Origin: Verrucomicrobiota bacterium
GTDB lineage: Bacteria > Verrucomicrobiota > Verrucomicrobiia > Verrucomicrobiales > Verrucomicrobiaceae
Assembly (NCBI GenBank): GCA_021413535.1
Contig: JAIOQF010000387.1
Location: 1-9,266 of the forward strand
DNA: 9,266 bases
Direction: 5' to 3'
In this document: in pieces, positions 1 through 6,405 of the stretch
Layout of the letters: the number at the start of each line of letters is the position of its first letter
Position numbering within the stretch: the first letter of the stretch is position 1
Notes under the pieces: model-generated
Told to the model about the DNA's origin: nothing
Seen by the model: the letters and a program-made list of their open reading frames with translations, nothing else
Database searches by the model: none
Translations under genes and position numbers: made by a program

Positions 1-719
1 AAACCATGGCGGACAAACAGAAGACGCTGGAACTCGGTGAGCGCCAGCAACCGGTCCGCCATGAGAAATGCGGAGCGGATTCTCTCCGTCCGCGTGGTGA
101 TGGCAGCCACATCGCAGCGGAATTCTGGCTCGGGAAATGCAGCGTCTGCAAGGGCTGCTTCTGCACGCTGCCATAAAGCCAGTTCCGATTCATCGTTCGT
201 TGTCTTCGCGAATCCATGCGTGACCTGCGCACATCGCAGACAGCGCATTGGATGGTCAGGACCAGTCTGGCAGATGTCGCCCTCCGGCAATAAAAGAGTG
301 TGCCGCAGGCAAATGGGCCAGAAGTCACAAAGCGTCGCCACCACCGGAATGCCCATTTGTTTCAGTCGCGGCAACACGGCAGCAGAGAGCTTCATGAGGT
401 GCATCGCATGAACGACGTCCGGTTTGATTTCACCAGCCGCGTGCGCAACCAGCCCGGCAATAAAAGGATTGTCGAATTCCGCCTCAGCCGGGTTCGCCGC
501 ACAGGCGAGATTATAGTGCAGCTCCCAGAGCGGTGCGCCTTCGAATTCCGACACGCGAAATCCGAAATCATGAAGCTCAGTGCCCGGTGTTTCAACATAT
601 GCCAGCACCGCCACTTCATGCCCCCGTGAGCGCATCTGGGACGCAAGCCCCCGCACGAGCATTTCCGTGCCGCCAACATGTCGCGGAAAATACTGGTGGG
701 TCAGAAACAGTATCCGCAT
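1..719 (-). CDS. GT4-family glycosyltransferase, N-terminal part (runs off left edge)
   Basis: About 239 codons are visible. The C-terminal half, which should hold the nucleotide-sugar-binding GT-B domain, lies beyond the window. The protein opens with a short strand, then HQYFPRHVGGTEMLVRGLA (residues 8-26), the glycine-rich acceptor-side loop typical of GT4 enzymes, followed by a Rossmann-like region containing KPDVVHAMHL (99-108). A DFWPIC segment (132-137) begins a cysteine cluster (C137, C150, C160, C163) seen in a GT4 subgroup and possibly metal-binding. The last visible residues, ending in FVRHGF, match the linker before the second domain. The start is the only ATG before an in-frame stop at 729-731; it has no Shine-Dalgarno motif. 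It diverges from a methyltransferase gene, which fits a polysaccharide or glycan locus. The family call is firm; donor and acceptor sugars cannot be read from the sequence. Confidence 0.88.
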   Translation of the reverse strand, partial: MRILFLTHQYFPRHVGGTEMLVRGLASQMRSRGHEVAVLAYVETPGTELHDFGFRVSEFEGAPLWELHYNLACAANPAEAEFDNPFIAGLVAHAAGEIKPDVVHAMHLMKLSAAVLPRLKQMGIPVVATLCDFWPICLRHTLLLPEGDICQTGPDHPMRCLRCAQVTHGFAKTTNDESELALWQRAEAALADAAFPEPEFRCDVAAITTRTERIRSAFLMADRLLALTEFQRLLFVRHG

Positions 720-919
720 GGCCCGCCATCATCGGGAAACCCGCAACACTGTCAACACATGCGGGCATTGAGCCGATGGCATTTTCAGGTGAAGGCTGTG
801 GACTTCTGAGCGAGCACCCAGCCACGAGGGTGCTGCGCGTGATCCTCCATTCGATGCCGTCCCTTCAGCAGCATGAGTTCGTGATTGACGCCGTTCAGTT
901 CCCTGAGCGAATAGGAGCC
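720..919. promoter_or_regulatory. divergent intergenic region between glycosyltransferase and methyltransferase
   Basis: Two hundred bases separate the divergent starts, so promoters for both genes should lie here. On the minus strand a perfect TTGACA occurs at 755-750, but no good -10 box follows at the right spacing. An inverted repeat with 7-bp arms AGCACCC and GGGTGCT (813-819 and 828-834) and an 8-base loop could be an operator or a 5' leader hairpin of the methyltransferase transcript. The methyltransferase frame stays open through this stretch, so a longer start (for example ATG at 854) cannot be fully excluded. Confidence 0.35.
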
Positions 920-1933
920 ATGAATTGGCCTTGGACATCAAGCTCTCGAAAGTTGAAGCAGCTTTGCGACGAGAAGCAGAAACTCCGCGACCGCCTCGCG
1001 ATCGTGAAAAAACAGCGGGACTCCGCCAGAGCCCATCGTGATCGCGCGAAGGAGGAACTTCGCCGCATGTCTGCAGCATCTGCAGACACCCTCGGGCCAG
1101 TGGACGATGCGGCCCAAGCCCTGGGTTTCAGCGATCTGCTGATGCAGCTCGATAAAGTCACACGCGAGCTCCAGGTAGAAAAGCACCTCCACGAGAACGT
1201 GAAGATGGACCTGGCAAACGCCGAGGCCAATCCGCTCCCCCCGCATCTGGATTGGCCGCTGCCGCCACCAGACCTTCGCTTCCGCATCGGAGGCGAGCGC
1301 GCAGCATGGACGTTCCTAAAAATAGGCGAAAATATTGTCGGGGATCTGAAGAAACTTGCCGAGGCTGCGGGGCGGGATGTGGGCGAGTTCACATCCGTGC
1401 TCGACTTCGGAGCCGGCTGCGGCCGTGTCCTGCGCTTTCTGCCACCGGTCTTCGTGAACGCGCAGATTCACGCTGCTGATGTCGATCCCGTAGGCCTCGC
1501 CTGGGTGGGCGGCCATTTGCCCTTCGTAACCAGCACCCATGTGCTTCCGCTTTTTCCGCCCACGACGATTCCGGATGCATCGTTCGATTTCATCTTCGCA
1601 ATCTCGGTATTTACGCATCTACCACTCGACGTCGAGCGGGCATGGTTTGCCGAGTTACGCCGGATTGCCAGACCTGGGGCGCTCATTGTGCTTTCTTACA
1701 TGCCGGACACGGCTGCTGCCCTGCATTTCACACCAGAGCTTGCCATCGAAAATGTGGATGGATTCAGCTATTACAAGACAACGCCGACAGACGGATTGCC
1801 TGACTATTACCACGTGAGCTATCATACGGAGGATGCCATCCGGCGACTTGCTGGAGAGCACTTCCGCATTTTGTCAGTAAATACCCGCGCGGTGAACGCT
1901 CATCAGGATGCGGTGGTCTGCACTTCGGCGTAA
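920..1933 (+). CDS. class I SAM-dependent methyltransferase with N-terminal coiled coil
   Basis: A 337-residue protein. Residues 8-55 are rich in K, R, E and Q with heptad-like spacing, and residues 74-103 form a second probable helix, so the N-terminus is probably a coiled coil for oligomerisation. After a proline-rich linker (105-117) comes the Rossmann fold: VLDFGAGCGRV (160-170) is SAM motif I, AADVDP (185-190) ends the strand with the ribose-binding acid, and FDFIFAISVFTHLP (222-235) is motif IV. ELRRIARPGALIVLSY (245-260) is the usual later helix and strand. I chose ATG 920 because AGGAG lies directly upstream (913-917) and the protein then begins MNWPW, although the 2-base spacing is tighter than usual. 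Earlier in-frame ATGs give no recognisable sequence. The divergent glycosyltransferase suggests glycan or polysaccharide methylation; the substrate is unknown. Confidence 0.87.
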   Translation: MNWPWTSSSRKLKQLCDEKQKLRDRLAIVKKQRDSARAHRDRAKEELRRMSAASADTLGPVDDAAQALGFSDLLMQLDKVTRELQVEKHLHENVKMDLANAEANPLPPHLDWPLPPPDLRFRIGGERAAWTFLKIGENIVGDLKKLAEAAGRDVGEFTSVLDFGAGCGRVLRFLPPVFVNAQIHAADVDPVGLAWVGGHLPFVTSTHVLPLFPPTTIPDASFDFIFAISVFTHLPLDVERAWFAELRRIARPGALIVLSYMPDTAAALHFTPELAIENVDGFSYYKTTPTDGLPDYYHVSYHTEDAIRRLAGEHFRILSVNTRAVNAHQDAVVCTSA

Positions 1934-2037
1934 AACCGATGCCCTAGACCCTCGGTGCAGGCATTGTAGTAAGCTACGTAGTCGAGCAGTTCGCGCTGCG
2001 CCTTCTCCAGGTAAATGAGGTTTACTAGGCCAGCGTG
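1934..2037 (-). pseudogene. possible decayed C-terminal remnant of a transposase/integrase
   Basis: Read on the minus strand, one frame from 2037 gives a continuous peptide containing YLEKAQRELLDYVAYYN, then ACTEGLGHRFY. The pattern of a charged helix followed by (Y/F)xxYYN and LG resembles the end of the rve integrase core in IS3-like and similar transposases, which typically read YYN...RxHxxLG. The expected R-P/R-H residues are missing, a stop lies immediately upstream (TAG at 2038-2040), and the rest of the transposase is absent. The segment fills almost the whole gap between two convergent genes. The resemblance is by eye and short, so chance remains possible. Confidence 0.3.
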
Positions 2038-2053
2038 CTATCCACGTCGCGAC

Positions 2054-2950
2054 TTACTTCTCTAGCTGACGGATGGTGCAGCCCTTTGCTTTTAGAAGTT
2101 CGAGCAGACCGGTCTTTCCGCCGAGATGTCCGGCGCCGACCAGCACCATGACGCGCTCGCCTTTTTCTAAATAACTCATCAGTGGCGCGACCCAGGCCAG
2201 GTTGCGTTTGACGAGAAATTCTTGCATCAGCTCCGGAAACTTGTCGGCATCGCGATAAAGAAATTCCTGGAGCTTGTCCATTTCTCCGCTGCGCCAGGCG
2301 GCGATCATGTCTTCATAATCCTTCTTCATGGTCTCGGCCTCGCTCAAGGTCTGGAGAAGAAGTTGTTCCTGGATTTTGTCGGGCAGGCTGGCGAACAGCG
2401 TGAGTTGATACTCGACGGTTTCGAGACCGGCTCCGGGTTTGCCGTCAGCAGTAGCGCGCTTTTCAAACCAAGTATCCAGACCACGGCCCGATTCCGCCCC
2501 GAGCGCCTGATACTCGATGGCAGCGATGGTGAGCGAGAGAAACCAGGGACGGTAGCGTGTGATCGCCGACATGGGATAGTCATTTTTTTCGGCCCACTCT
2601 TGAACGCGTTTGAGCGTGTCCGCGCCCAACTGATCTGAAAGTTTCGCCCCTTCTGGATAGGTGCCGAGCTTGCGCATGCGCAGGACGATTTCGCCATTGC
2701 CCTCGCTGTTCGGCGGAAGCTCGAAGATGAGCTTGCTACTGTCTTTGTAAGCCTGCTCGAAAACTTTCGGCAGCGGATAATCCTTTTCGCGCAGCAGATG
2801 AATCGTGCCCGCGAGATAGATGCTGTGTCCGTCCTTTTCCGCCACCCAGACGCTGGAGGGGCCGCTGGTTTTAGGCTTGTCAGCGGCGGCCAGATTCAGC
2901 GCCGCGATGAAGAAAGCAACGAGGCTGGTGACGACAGTGGGGCGATTCAT
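2054..2950 (-). CDS. TraB/GumN family protein, secreted
   Basis: A 298-residue protein. Residues 1-23 form a signal peptide with hydrophobic core VVTSLVAFFIAALNLAAA, so it probably acts outside the cytoplasm. The family signature is complete: AGTIHLL near the start (G48, H51), IFELPP with the conserved glutamate E77, and VGAGHLGGKTGLLELLK at the C-terminus (G272, H275). The two GxxH motifs and the glutamate are thought to form a metal-dependent hydrolase-like site; the related TIKI proteins are metalloproteases, while bacterial members are mostly uncharacterised. Length fits the family. The frame stays open upstream to 3136, but that longer form would overlap atpC and bury the signal peptide, so ATG 2950 is preferred. 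It lies 85 bases downstream of atpC on the same strand, so read-through is possible. Confidence 0.92.
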   Translation of the reverse strand: MNRPTVVTSLVAFFIAALNLAAADKPKTSGPSSVWVAEKDGHSIYLAGTIHLLREKDYPLPKVFEQAYKDSSKLIFELPPNSEGNGEIVLRMRKLGTYPEGAKLSDQLGADTLKRVQEWAEKNDYPMSAITRYRPWFLSLTIAAIEYQALGAESGRGLDTWFEKRATADGKPGAGLETVEYQLTLFASLPDKIQEQLLLQTLSEAETMKKDYEDMIAAWRSGEMDKLQEFLYRDADKFPELMQEFLVKRNLAWVAPLMSYLEKGERVMVLVGAGHLGGKTGLLELLKAKGCTIRQLEK

Positions 2951-3035
2951 ATTCAAGGCGTCGGCAGGCACGCAAACCCTGCGCTTTATGTGATGCCAAA
3001 CTGTTACCGTTACAAACTCAAGCAGCAAGCGCAGC

Positions 3036-3446
3036 TCAGATGCTGCGGCGTTTGCGTTTGAATTGGAGTTGAGCGACGGACTTGGCGATGAGCGCCTGAA
3101 CGGCTGCGACTTCCTCGGGAAGGATGTCCTTTTCATTCATGCGGGCCTCGGCGCGGGCGAGCGCTTCCTGCACGTGAGTCTCGTCGATGCCGGACTCGTC
3201 CAGCGCGATATCGGTGAGCACCCGGACGCCGCCACCGGTGATTTCTACCAGGCCTTCGCCCACGCAGTATTCCTGAACTTCGGAGGACTTCGAGTAGCGG
3301 AGTTCACCAGGTTTAAGGGCTGTCACCAGAGGCGCGTGCTGCGGCAGAACCCCCAATTCACCCTCGGCACCCGGCAGGACGACGAAGTCAACAACGTCAG
3401 AAAAGACGCGGGCTTCAGGGGTGACGATTTCAAGTTGGAGAGGCAT
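3036..3446 (-). CDS. atpC: F1F0 ATP synthase epsilon subunit
   Basis: A 136-residue protein, the usual length. It is part of the central stalk of F1 and couples rotation while restraining ATP hydrolysis. The N-terminal beta sandwich (about 1-85) begins LQLEIVTPEARVFS and contains LPGAEGELGVLPQHAPLVTAL, the most conserved stretch of the family. The C-terminal helical hairpin is present (about 90-130, with HVQEALARAEARMNEKD) and ends in a basic tail KRKRR. ATG 3446 is the natural start and matches other epsilon subunits; no Shine-Dalgarno motif is visible. Unusually, the upstream neighbour is not atpD or any other ATP synthase gene but a sugar-isomerase-like gene 126 bases away, so expression must be matched to the main atp operon from a separate site. 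Confidence 0.97.
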   Translation of the reverse strand: MPLQLEIVTPEARVFSDVVDFVVLPGAEGELGVLPQHAPLVTALKPGELRYSKSSEVQEYCVGEGLVEITGGGVRVLTDIALDESGIDETHVQEALARAEARMNEKDILPEEVAAVQALIAKSVAQLQFKRKRRSI

Positions 3447-3533
3447 GGCTCAGTTGGGTGTTGGATCCTTTTCGGGAGGGGTTGGGTAGAATGGAATGGG
3501 GAATAAAGAGGGTGAGAAATGGAAAGCAAGAAC

Positions 3534-3540
3534 TTATATA
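3534..3540 (-). promoter_or_regulatory. candidate -10 element upstream of atpC
   Basis: Reading on the minus strand, TATATAA lies in the 126-base gap between the TIM-barrel gene and atpC, about 90 bases before the atpC start. It is the only AT-rich block in a GC-rich gap and could be the -10 box that gives atpC its own transcript. No matching TTGACA-like -35 element is seen 16-18 bases upstream, so the call is weak. Confidence 0.25.
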
Positions 3541-3572
3541 GGCAGGCCACGGGTGCTGTAGCGGGCTGGGGA

Positions 3573-4508
3573 CTACTTCCCTTCCTCTGCGCCTGACTGG
3601 GGTGCATTCTGGTTCATGTCCTTCCATGCCGCCATCGTCTTCGTCAGAATCTCACGCGGCGGAGCTTTGATGCCGAATCCTTGGAAGCCGATGGGCCCCG
3701 TGTAGCCAACTTGCCGAACGGTGCGAACAAAGGCCGCGACGTCGTAACTGCCGGCACCAAGCGGTTGAATAAGGCGGTCCCAGCCCATCTGCTTGGTTTC
3801 GCCTGTGTCGGCTCCGTTGATGGTTACAAACATGAGTCGCGGCAGCGCCGCCTTGAGGACGGGGGCCGGGTCGCGCTCGGCTCCCTCGACCTTGAGCCAG
3901 TGGCAAAGATTGAACGTAGTGCCGACGGATGTTCGATTCAGTTTATCAGCAATGCGGACGCAGTCCTCCACTCGCTCCAACCACGAACCGGCGTGAGGAT
4001 AAAGAGCAACCTTCACCCCGCGAGGCTCCGCGTAATCAGCAATTTCGCGCAGCCTCGCGAGAGCGATGTCGTCGCCGTCCGTCGAAGATCGGGGAAAGCT
4101 GTGCTGCGAATCTGCGACCTGCGAAATTGAGAGCCATAGCGTGGTATCGTGCCCTTTCATGCCGTCGATCTTGCCGCGCAGTGTGTTATCAAGCGCGGGG
4201 TGGTCGGCAAGGAGCGCAGCAGTGGTGTAGCCGTTATAAAACTTCAGCCCCGCATCTTCCAAAACAGTCGCCATAGTCCCGTCGCCAATTTGCCCGCCCA
4301 GTCCGGCATAACCGAGCTCCTTCAGCAGAGCAGCGACATCAGCCGGTTTTCCCCGCGCTGCAGTGTCCATGGCGAAGAACGGGTTCGGTTCCGCCGCACG
4401 CAGTGCCCCACATGCGAGCGTGAGAAGCAGGCCCCCGACAGAAAACAGCGCCGATGTCCGAATTGCCATTTTGCGACATAAGCGGGACGGCTTGTCTGCG
4501 AATTTCAT
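3573..4508 (-). CDS. secreted sugar phosphate isomerase/epimerase-like TIM-barrel protein
   Basis: A 311-residue protein of the xylose-isomerase-like TIM-barrel superfamily. Residues 14-39 (MAIRTSALFSVGGLLLTLAC onward, ending LRAAEP) form a signal peptide, so it is exported; the true start could be M14 (ATG 4469) rather than M1. Barrel landmarks are KVALYPHAGSW (166-176), TTFNLCHWLKV (197-207), FVTINGADTG (227-236) and GYTGPIGFQGFGI (268-280). In catalytic isomerases and epimerases these strands usually carry Glu, Asp, His and Glu metal ligands; here the corresponding places appear to hold Tyr/Pro, Asn200 and Gln276, so the classical metal site may be absent (alignment from memory). It follows the DUF1080 gene on the same strand after 144 bases. 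The fold is confident; substrate and catalytic activity are not known. Confidence 0.87.
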   Translation of the reverse strand: MKFADKPSRLCRKMAIRTSALFSVGGLLLTLACGALRAAEPNPFFAMDTAARGKPADVAALLKELGYAGLGGQIGDGTMATVLEDAGLKFYNGYTTAALLADHPALDNTLRGKIDGMKGHDTTLWLSISQVADSQHSFPRSSTDGDDIALARLREIADYAEPRGVKVALYPHAGSWLERVEDCVRIADKLNRTSVGTTFNLCHWLKVEGAERDPAPVLKAALPRLMFVTINGADTGETKQMGWDRLIQPLGAGSYDVAAFVRTVRQVGYTGPIGFQGFGIKAPPREILTKTMAAWKDMNQNAPQSGAEEGK

Positions 4509-4614
4509 GGCGTGAACTACTTACAGCTTTGGGGGAAACAGGGTCAGGAATGCAGAGCGTCAAAAAATCAAGGCCAATTGACTCTACGGAGGTTCGGATC
4601 AAACCCGTAAGCGT

Positions 4615-4637
4615 CGTGCCTTCATGATGAAGGCACG
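4615..4637 (-). terminator. perfect hairpin after the DUF1080 gene, no U-tract
   Basis: CGTGCCTTCA and TGAAGGCACG form a perfect 10-bp stem around a 3-base loop. It begins 17 bases past the stop codon of the minus-strand DUF1080 gene. No T-run follows on the minus strand, so it is not a classical intrinsic terminator. It may be a tail-less terminator, a 3'-end stabiliser that sets the level of the downstream TIM-barrel gene, or a protein-binding palindrome. Confidence 0.5.
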
Positions 4638-4653
4638 TCAGTTCTACAACGTT

Positions 4654-5409
4654 CTACTTCAGTTCCTTCAAAATAATGTCCTTATACTGAATCGTGAAGG
4701 GTGCGCCAGCATGAATCTGGAGGGCGAGGACACCTTTCTTCGCGCCCTCGGCGGTCTCGTCGGTTACATCCACGGTTTGCTTACCGTTAATGAAGTGCTG
4801 GAGATGGTTGCCATTGGCGATCACTTTGTATTCATTCCAATCACCTTGTTTGATGCCAGCCTGGATTTCATTGGTGTCGCCCACGGTGCCGGTGACTTCG
4901 ATCTTCGCCTTCTTTGGATTTTCGCCCTCCTTGATGACCACTTTTTCACCGCGTTTCGCCAGAATGCCGCGACCTTTTTCTTCGTAGAGAATACCACTGT
5001 AAGACTTGCCGATTTCAAAGTCGGCCTGATAGCCCCCGACTACGAAGCCCTTTTCGTCCAAGACCTTGCTGCGGTATTGCACGCCGCTGTTGCCGAAGCC
5101 GACACCCTGACCGTCCTTGTCCACGAGCTTGTATTTGAAAGTCAGTTCGAAGTCGCTCACTTCGCCTTCCCAGATGAGGAAGGTGTTGCTCTTCAACGTG
5201 GATTTGTTTGGGTTCGTCGGCTCAGCCTGGGTTTGACCGGTGATGCAGCCGTCCTTCACGGACCACAGTTCCGGGAAGCCTCTCCAGCCGGTGAGATCTT
5301 TGCCGTTAAAAAGGGCTTTACCTTCGTCGGCGGAGGCGGCGACCCCAGTCAAGACAAGGGCGAGAAGGGCGAGAATAGGAATGATGGAGTGGAGCGAGGA
5401 ACGTTTCAT
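4654..5409 (-). CDS. secreted DUF1080 (3-keto-disaccharide hydrolase-like) protein
   Basis: A 251-residue protein. Residues 1-27 form a signal peptide (hydrophobic core SIIPILALLALVLTGVAASA), so it is exported. The rest is one DUF1080 / 3-keto-disaccharide hydrolase domain, a concanavalin-like beta sandwich: LFNGKDLTGW at the start (33-42), NSGVQYRS (107-114), GYQADFE (126-132), GDWNEYKVIANGN with HFINGK (189-210), and the closing strand YKDIILKEL (242-250). Some family members hydrolyse 3-keto-glycosides made by a partner oxidoreductase; others have no known activity. ATG 5409 places the signal peptide at the N-terminus, whereas the longer open frame to 5583 would start inside the preceding gene. 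The TIM-barrel gene downstream is also exported, suggesting shared sugar processing. No oxidoreductase partner is in the window. Confidence 0.92.
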   Translation of the reverse strand: MKRSSLHSIIPILALLALVLTGVAASADEGKALFNGKDLTGWRGFPELWSVKDGCITGQTQAEPTNPNKSTLKSNTFLIWEGEVSDFELTFKYKLVDKDGQGVGFGNSGVQYRSKVLDEKGFVVGGYQADFEIGKSYSGILYEEKGRGILAKRGEKVVIKEGENPKKAKIEVTGTVGDTNEIQAGIKQGDWNEYKVIANGNHLQHFINGKQTVDVTDETAEGAKKGVLALQIHAGAPFTIQYKDIILKELK

Positions 5410-5489
5410 GGTCGGAGTAAACGAAGGTCTCCGCCACTTTCCAGCAGCAGATTCAAAATAATATCGGCCTGTCTGCCGAATCGCCCGGC

Positions 5490-6227
5490 TCAGTTTCTGC
5501 GTGAGGCGAACTTCGAAAGCAGTCGGAGGATTTCCAGATAGAGCCAGACCAGCGTCACCAGCAGGCCAAAAGCCGCATACCATTCCATGTATTTCGGCGC
5601 GCGATTCTGCGCACCTTGCTCGATGGTGGCGAAGTCCAAGATCAGATTCAAAGCCGCGACGATGACCACGACAATACTGAAGCCAATGCCGAACAGACCG
5701 TTGCCGTAGAGGAACCCCATCTTGACTCCAAATAAGCTCAAAACCATGCCGATGAGATATGTCAGGGCGATGCCCGCCGTGGCGGCGAAGACACCGAGCA
5801 TGAATTTCTGCGTCGGCTGAATGATCCGCATCGTGTAGAGCGCCAGCATCGCCAGCAGAGTTCCCACCGTGAGCAGCACCGCTTGCGTGACGATGCCGTT
5901 GAATTGCATTTCATACATGGCGGAGATGCCGCCGAGCGCGAGACCCTCCGCGATCGCATAGAGAGGCGCCGTGACCGGCGACCATTCGCGCTTGAAGCAG
6001 GTGATGAGGCAGAGCACCAGCCCCGTGATAAGTCCGCCCCAGACCCACGGTGTGGCGCTTCCCGGAGTGGCCATCGCCTTCTGCCAGACGAAAAATCCCG
6101 GCACACAAACAAGTGCGAGCAAGATGGCGCATTTGTTCACGGCGCCTTGCACAGTCATCGGCTGGTCGTTGCCCGTGACACTCTCAGAGAACGCTTTGAC
6201 GGACAGGGCGGGGTTGGTGGAGTTCAT
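5490..6227 (-). CDS. Bax inhibitor-1/YccA family membrane protein
   Basis: A 245-residue integral membrane protein with about seven hydrophobic segments (roughly 33-50, 62-79, 86-103, 112-133, 142-164, 172-197 and 217-236). The order and length match bacterial YccA/BI-1 proteins. It carries the usual opening (AFSES), a conserved PLYAIAEGLALGGIS helix (88-102), and LNLILDFATIEQG (193-205), whose acidic residues belong to the pH-sensing site of the family. The family includes E. coli YccA, which modulates FtsH, and BsYetJ, a pH-sensitive calcium leak channel; which role applies here is unknown. ATG 6227 is preferred over an upstream GTG at 6251 because family members begin close to the AFSES motif. 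It is the first minus-strand gene after the terminator at 6351-6386, so it needs its own promoter in the gap. Confidence 0.93.
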   Translation of the reverse strand: MNSTNPALSVKAFSESVTGNDQPMTVQGAVNKCAILLALVCVPGFFVWQKAMATPGSATPWVWGGLITGLVLCLITCFKREWSPVTAPLYAIAEGLALGGISAMYEMQFNGIVTQAVLLTVGTLLAMLALYTMRIIQPTQKFMLGVFAATAGIALTYLIGMVLSLFGVKMGFLYGNGLFGIGFSIVVVIVAALNLILDFATIEQGAQNRAPKYMEWYAAFGLLVTLVWLYLEILRLLSKFASRRN

Positions 6228-6350
6228 ACCTGAAGAATACAAGCTCCGCACGCGACGGCACGCACTTTTTTTGGGTCAGGCTGTCGGTTGCTTTTCCTGG
6301 CAGGCGACGAATCGAGTGCCCGACTGGACGTGATTCACTGAAGATGAAAC
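6228..6350 (-). promoter_or_regulatory. upstream region of the Bax inhibitor-like gene
   Basis: This 123-base gap lies between an intrinsic terminator and the membrane-protein start, so it should contain that gene's promoter. I see an A7 run on the minus strand (6267-6273 region) but no convincing -35/-10 pair. A TATTCT sequence ends only six bases before the ATG, too close for a normal leader. Confidence 0.3.
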
Positions 6351-6386
6351 AAAAAGGGCGCGCCATCAAAAAAGACGGCGCGCCCT
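6350..6386 (-). terminator. intrinsic terminator of the small lipoprotein gene
   Basis: On the minus strand AGGGCGCGCC and GGCGCGCCCT (6377-6386 and 6355-6364) form a perfect 10-bp GC-rich stem around a 12-base loop and are followed at once by TTTTTG. The stem begins 19 bases after the lipoprotein stop codon. No T-run follows on the plus strand, so it acts in one direction. Each arm contains the palindrome GGCGCGCC. Confidence 0.87.
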
Positions 6387-6405
6387 AAATCGGTTCAGCA
6401 GTGGC

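Noticed and set aside
727..755. TTGACA on the minus strand as the -35 box of the glycosyltransferase promoter
   Set aside because: At 17-base spacing the -10 position reads ATGATG, which is a poor match, so the promoter is not supported.
533..919. N-terminal extension of the methyltransferase to 533
   Set aside because: It would run through the divergent glycosyltransferase and yields no family-like sequence; the protein makes sense from 920.
2951..3136. N-terminal extension of the TraB/GumN gene to 3136
   Set aside because: It would overlap atpC in another frame and place a serine-rich, asparagine-rich stretch before a good signal peptide.
3063..3506. Plus-strand open frame opposite atpC
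   Set aside because: Shadow of a strongly conserved gene on the other strand, with no family features of its own.
4624..5541. Long plus-strand open frame opposite the DUF1080 gene
   Set aside because: It is antisense to a gene with clear family motifs and a signal peptide, and its own translation shows no recognisable domain. Codon bias of the real gene keeps the opposite frame open.
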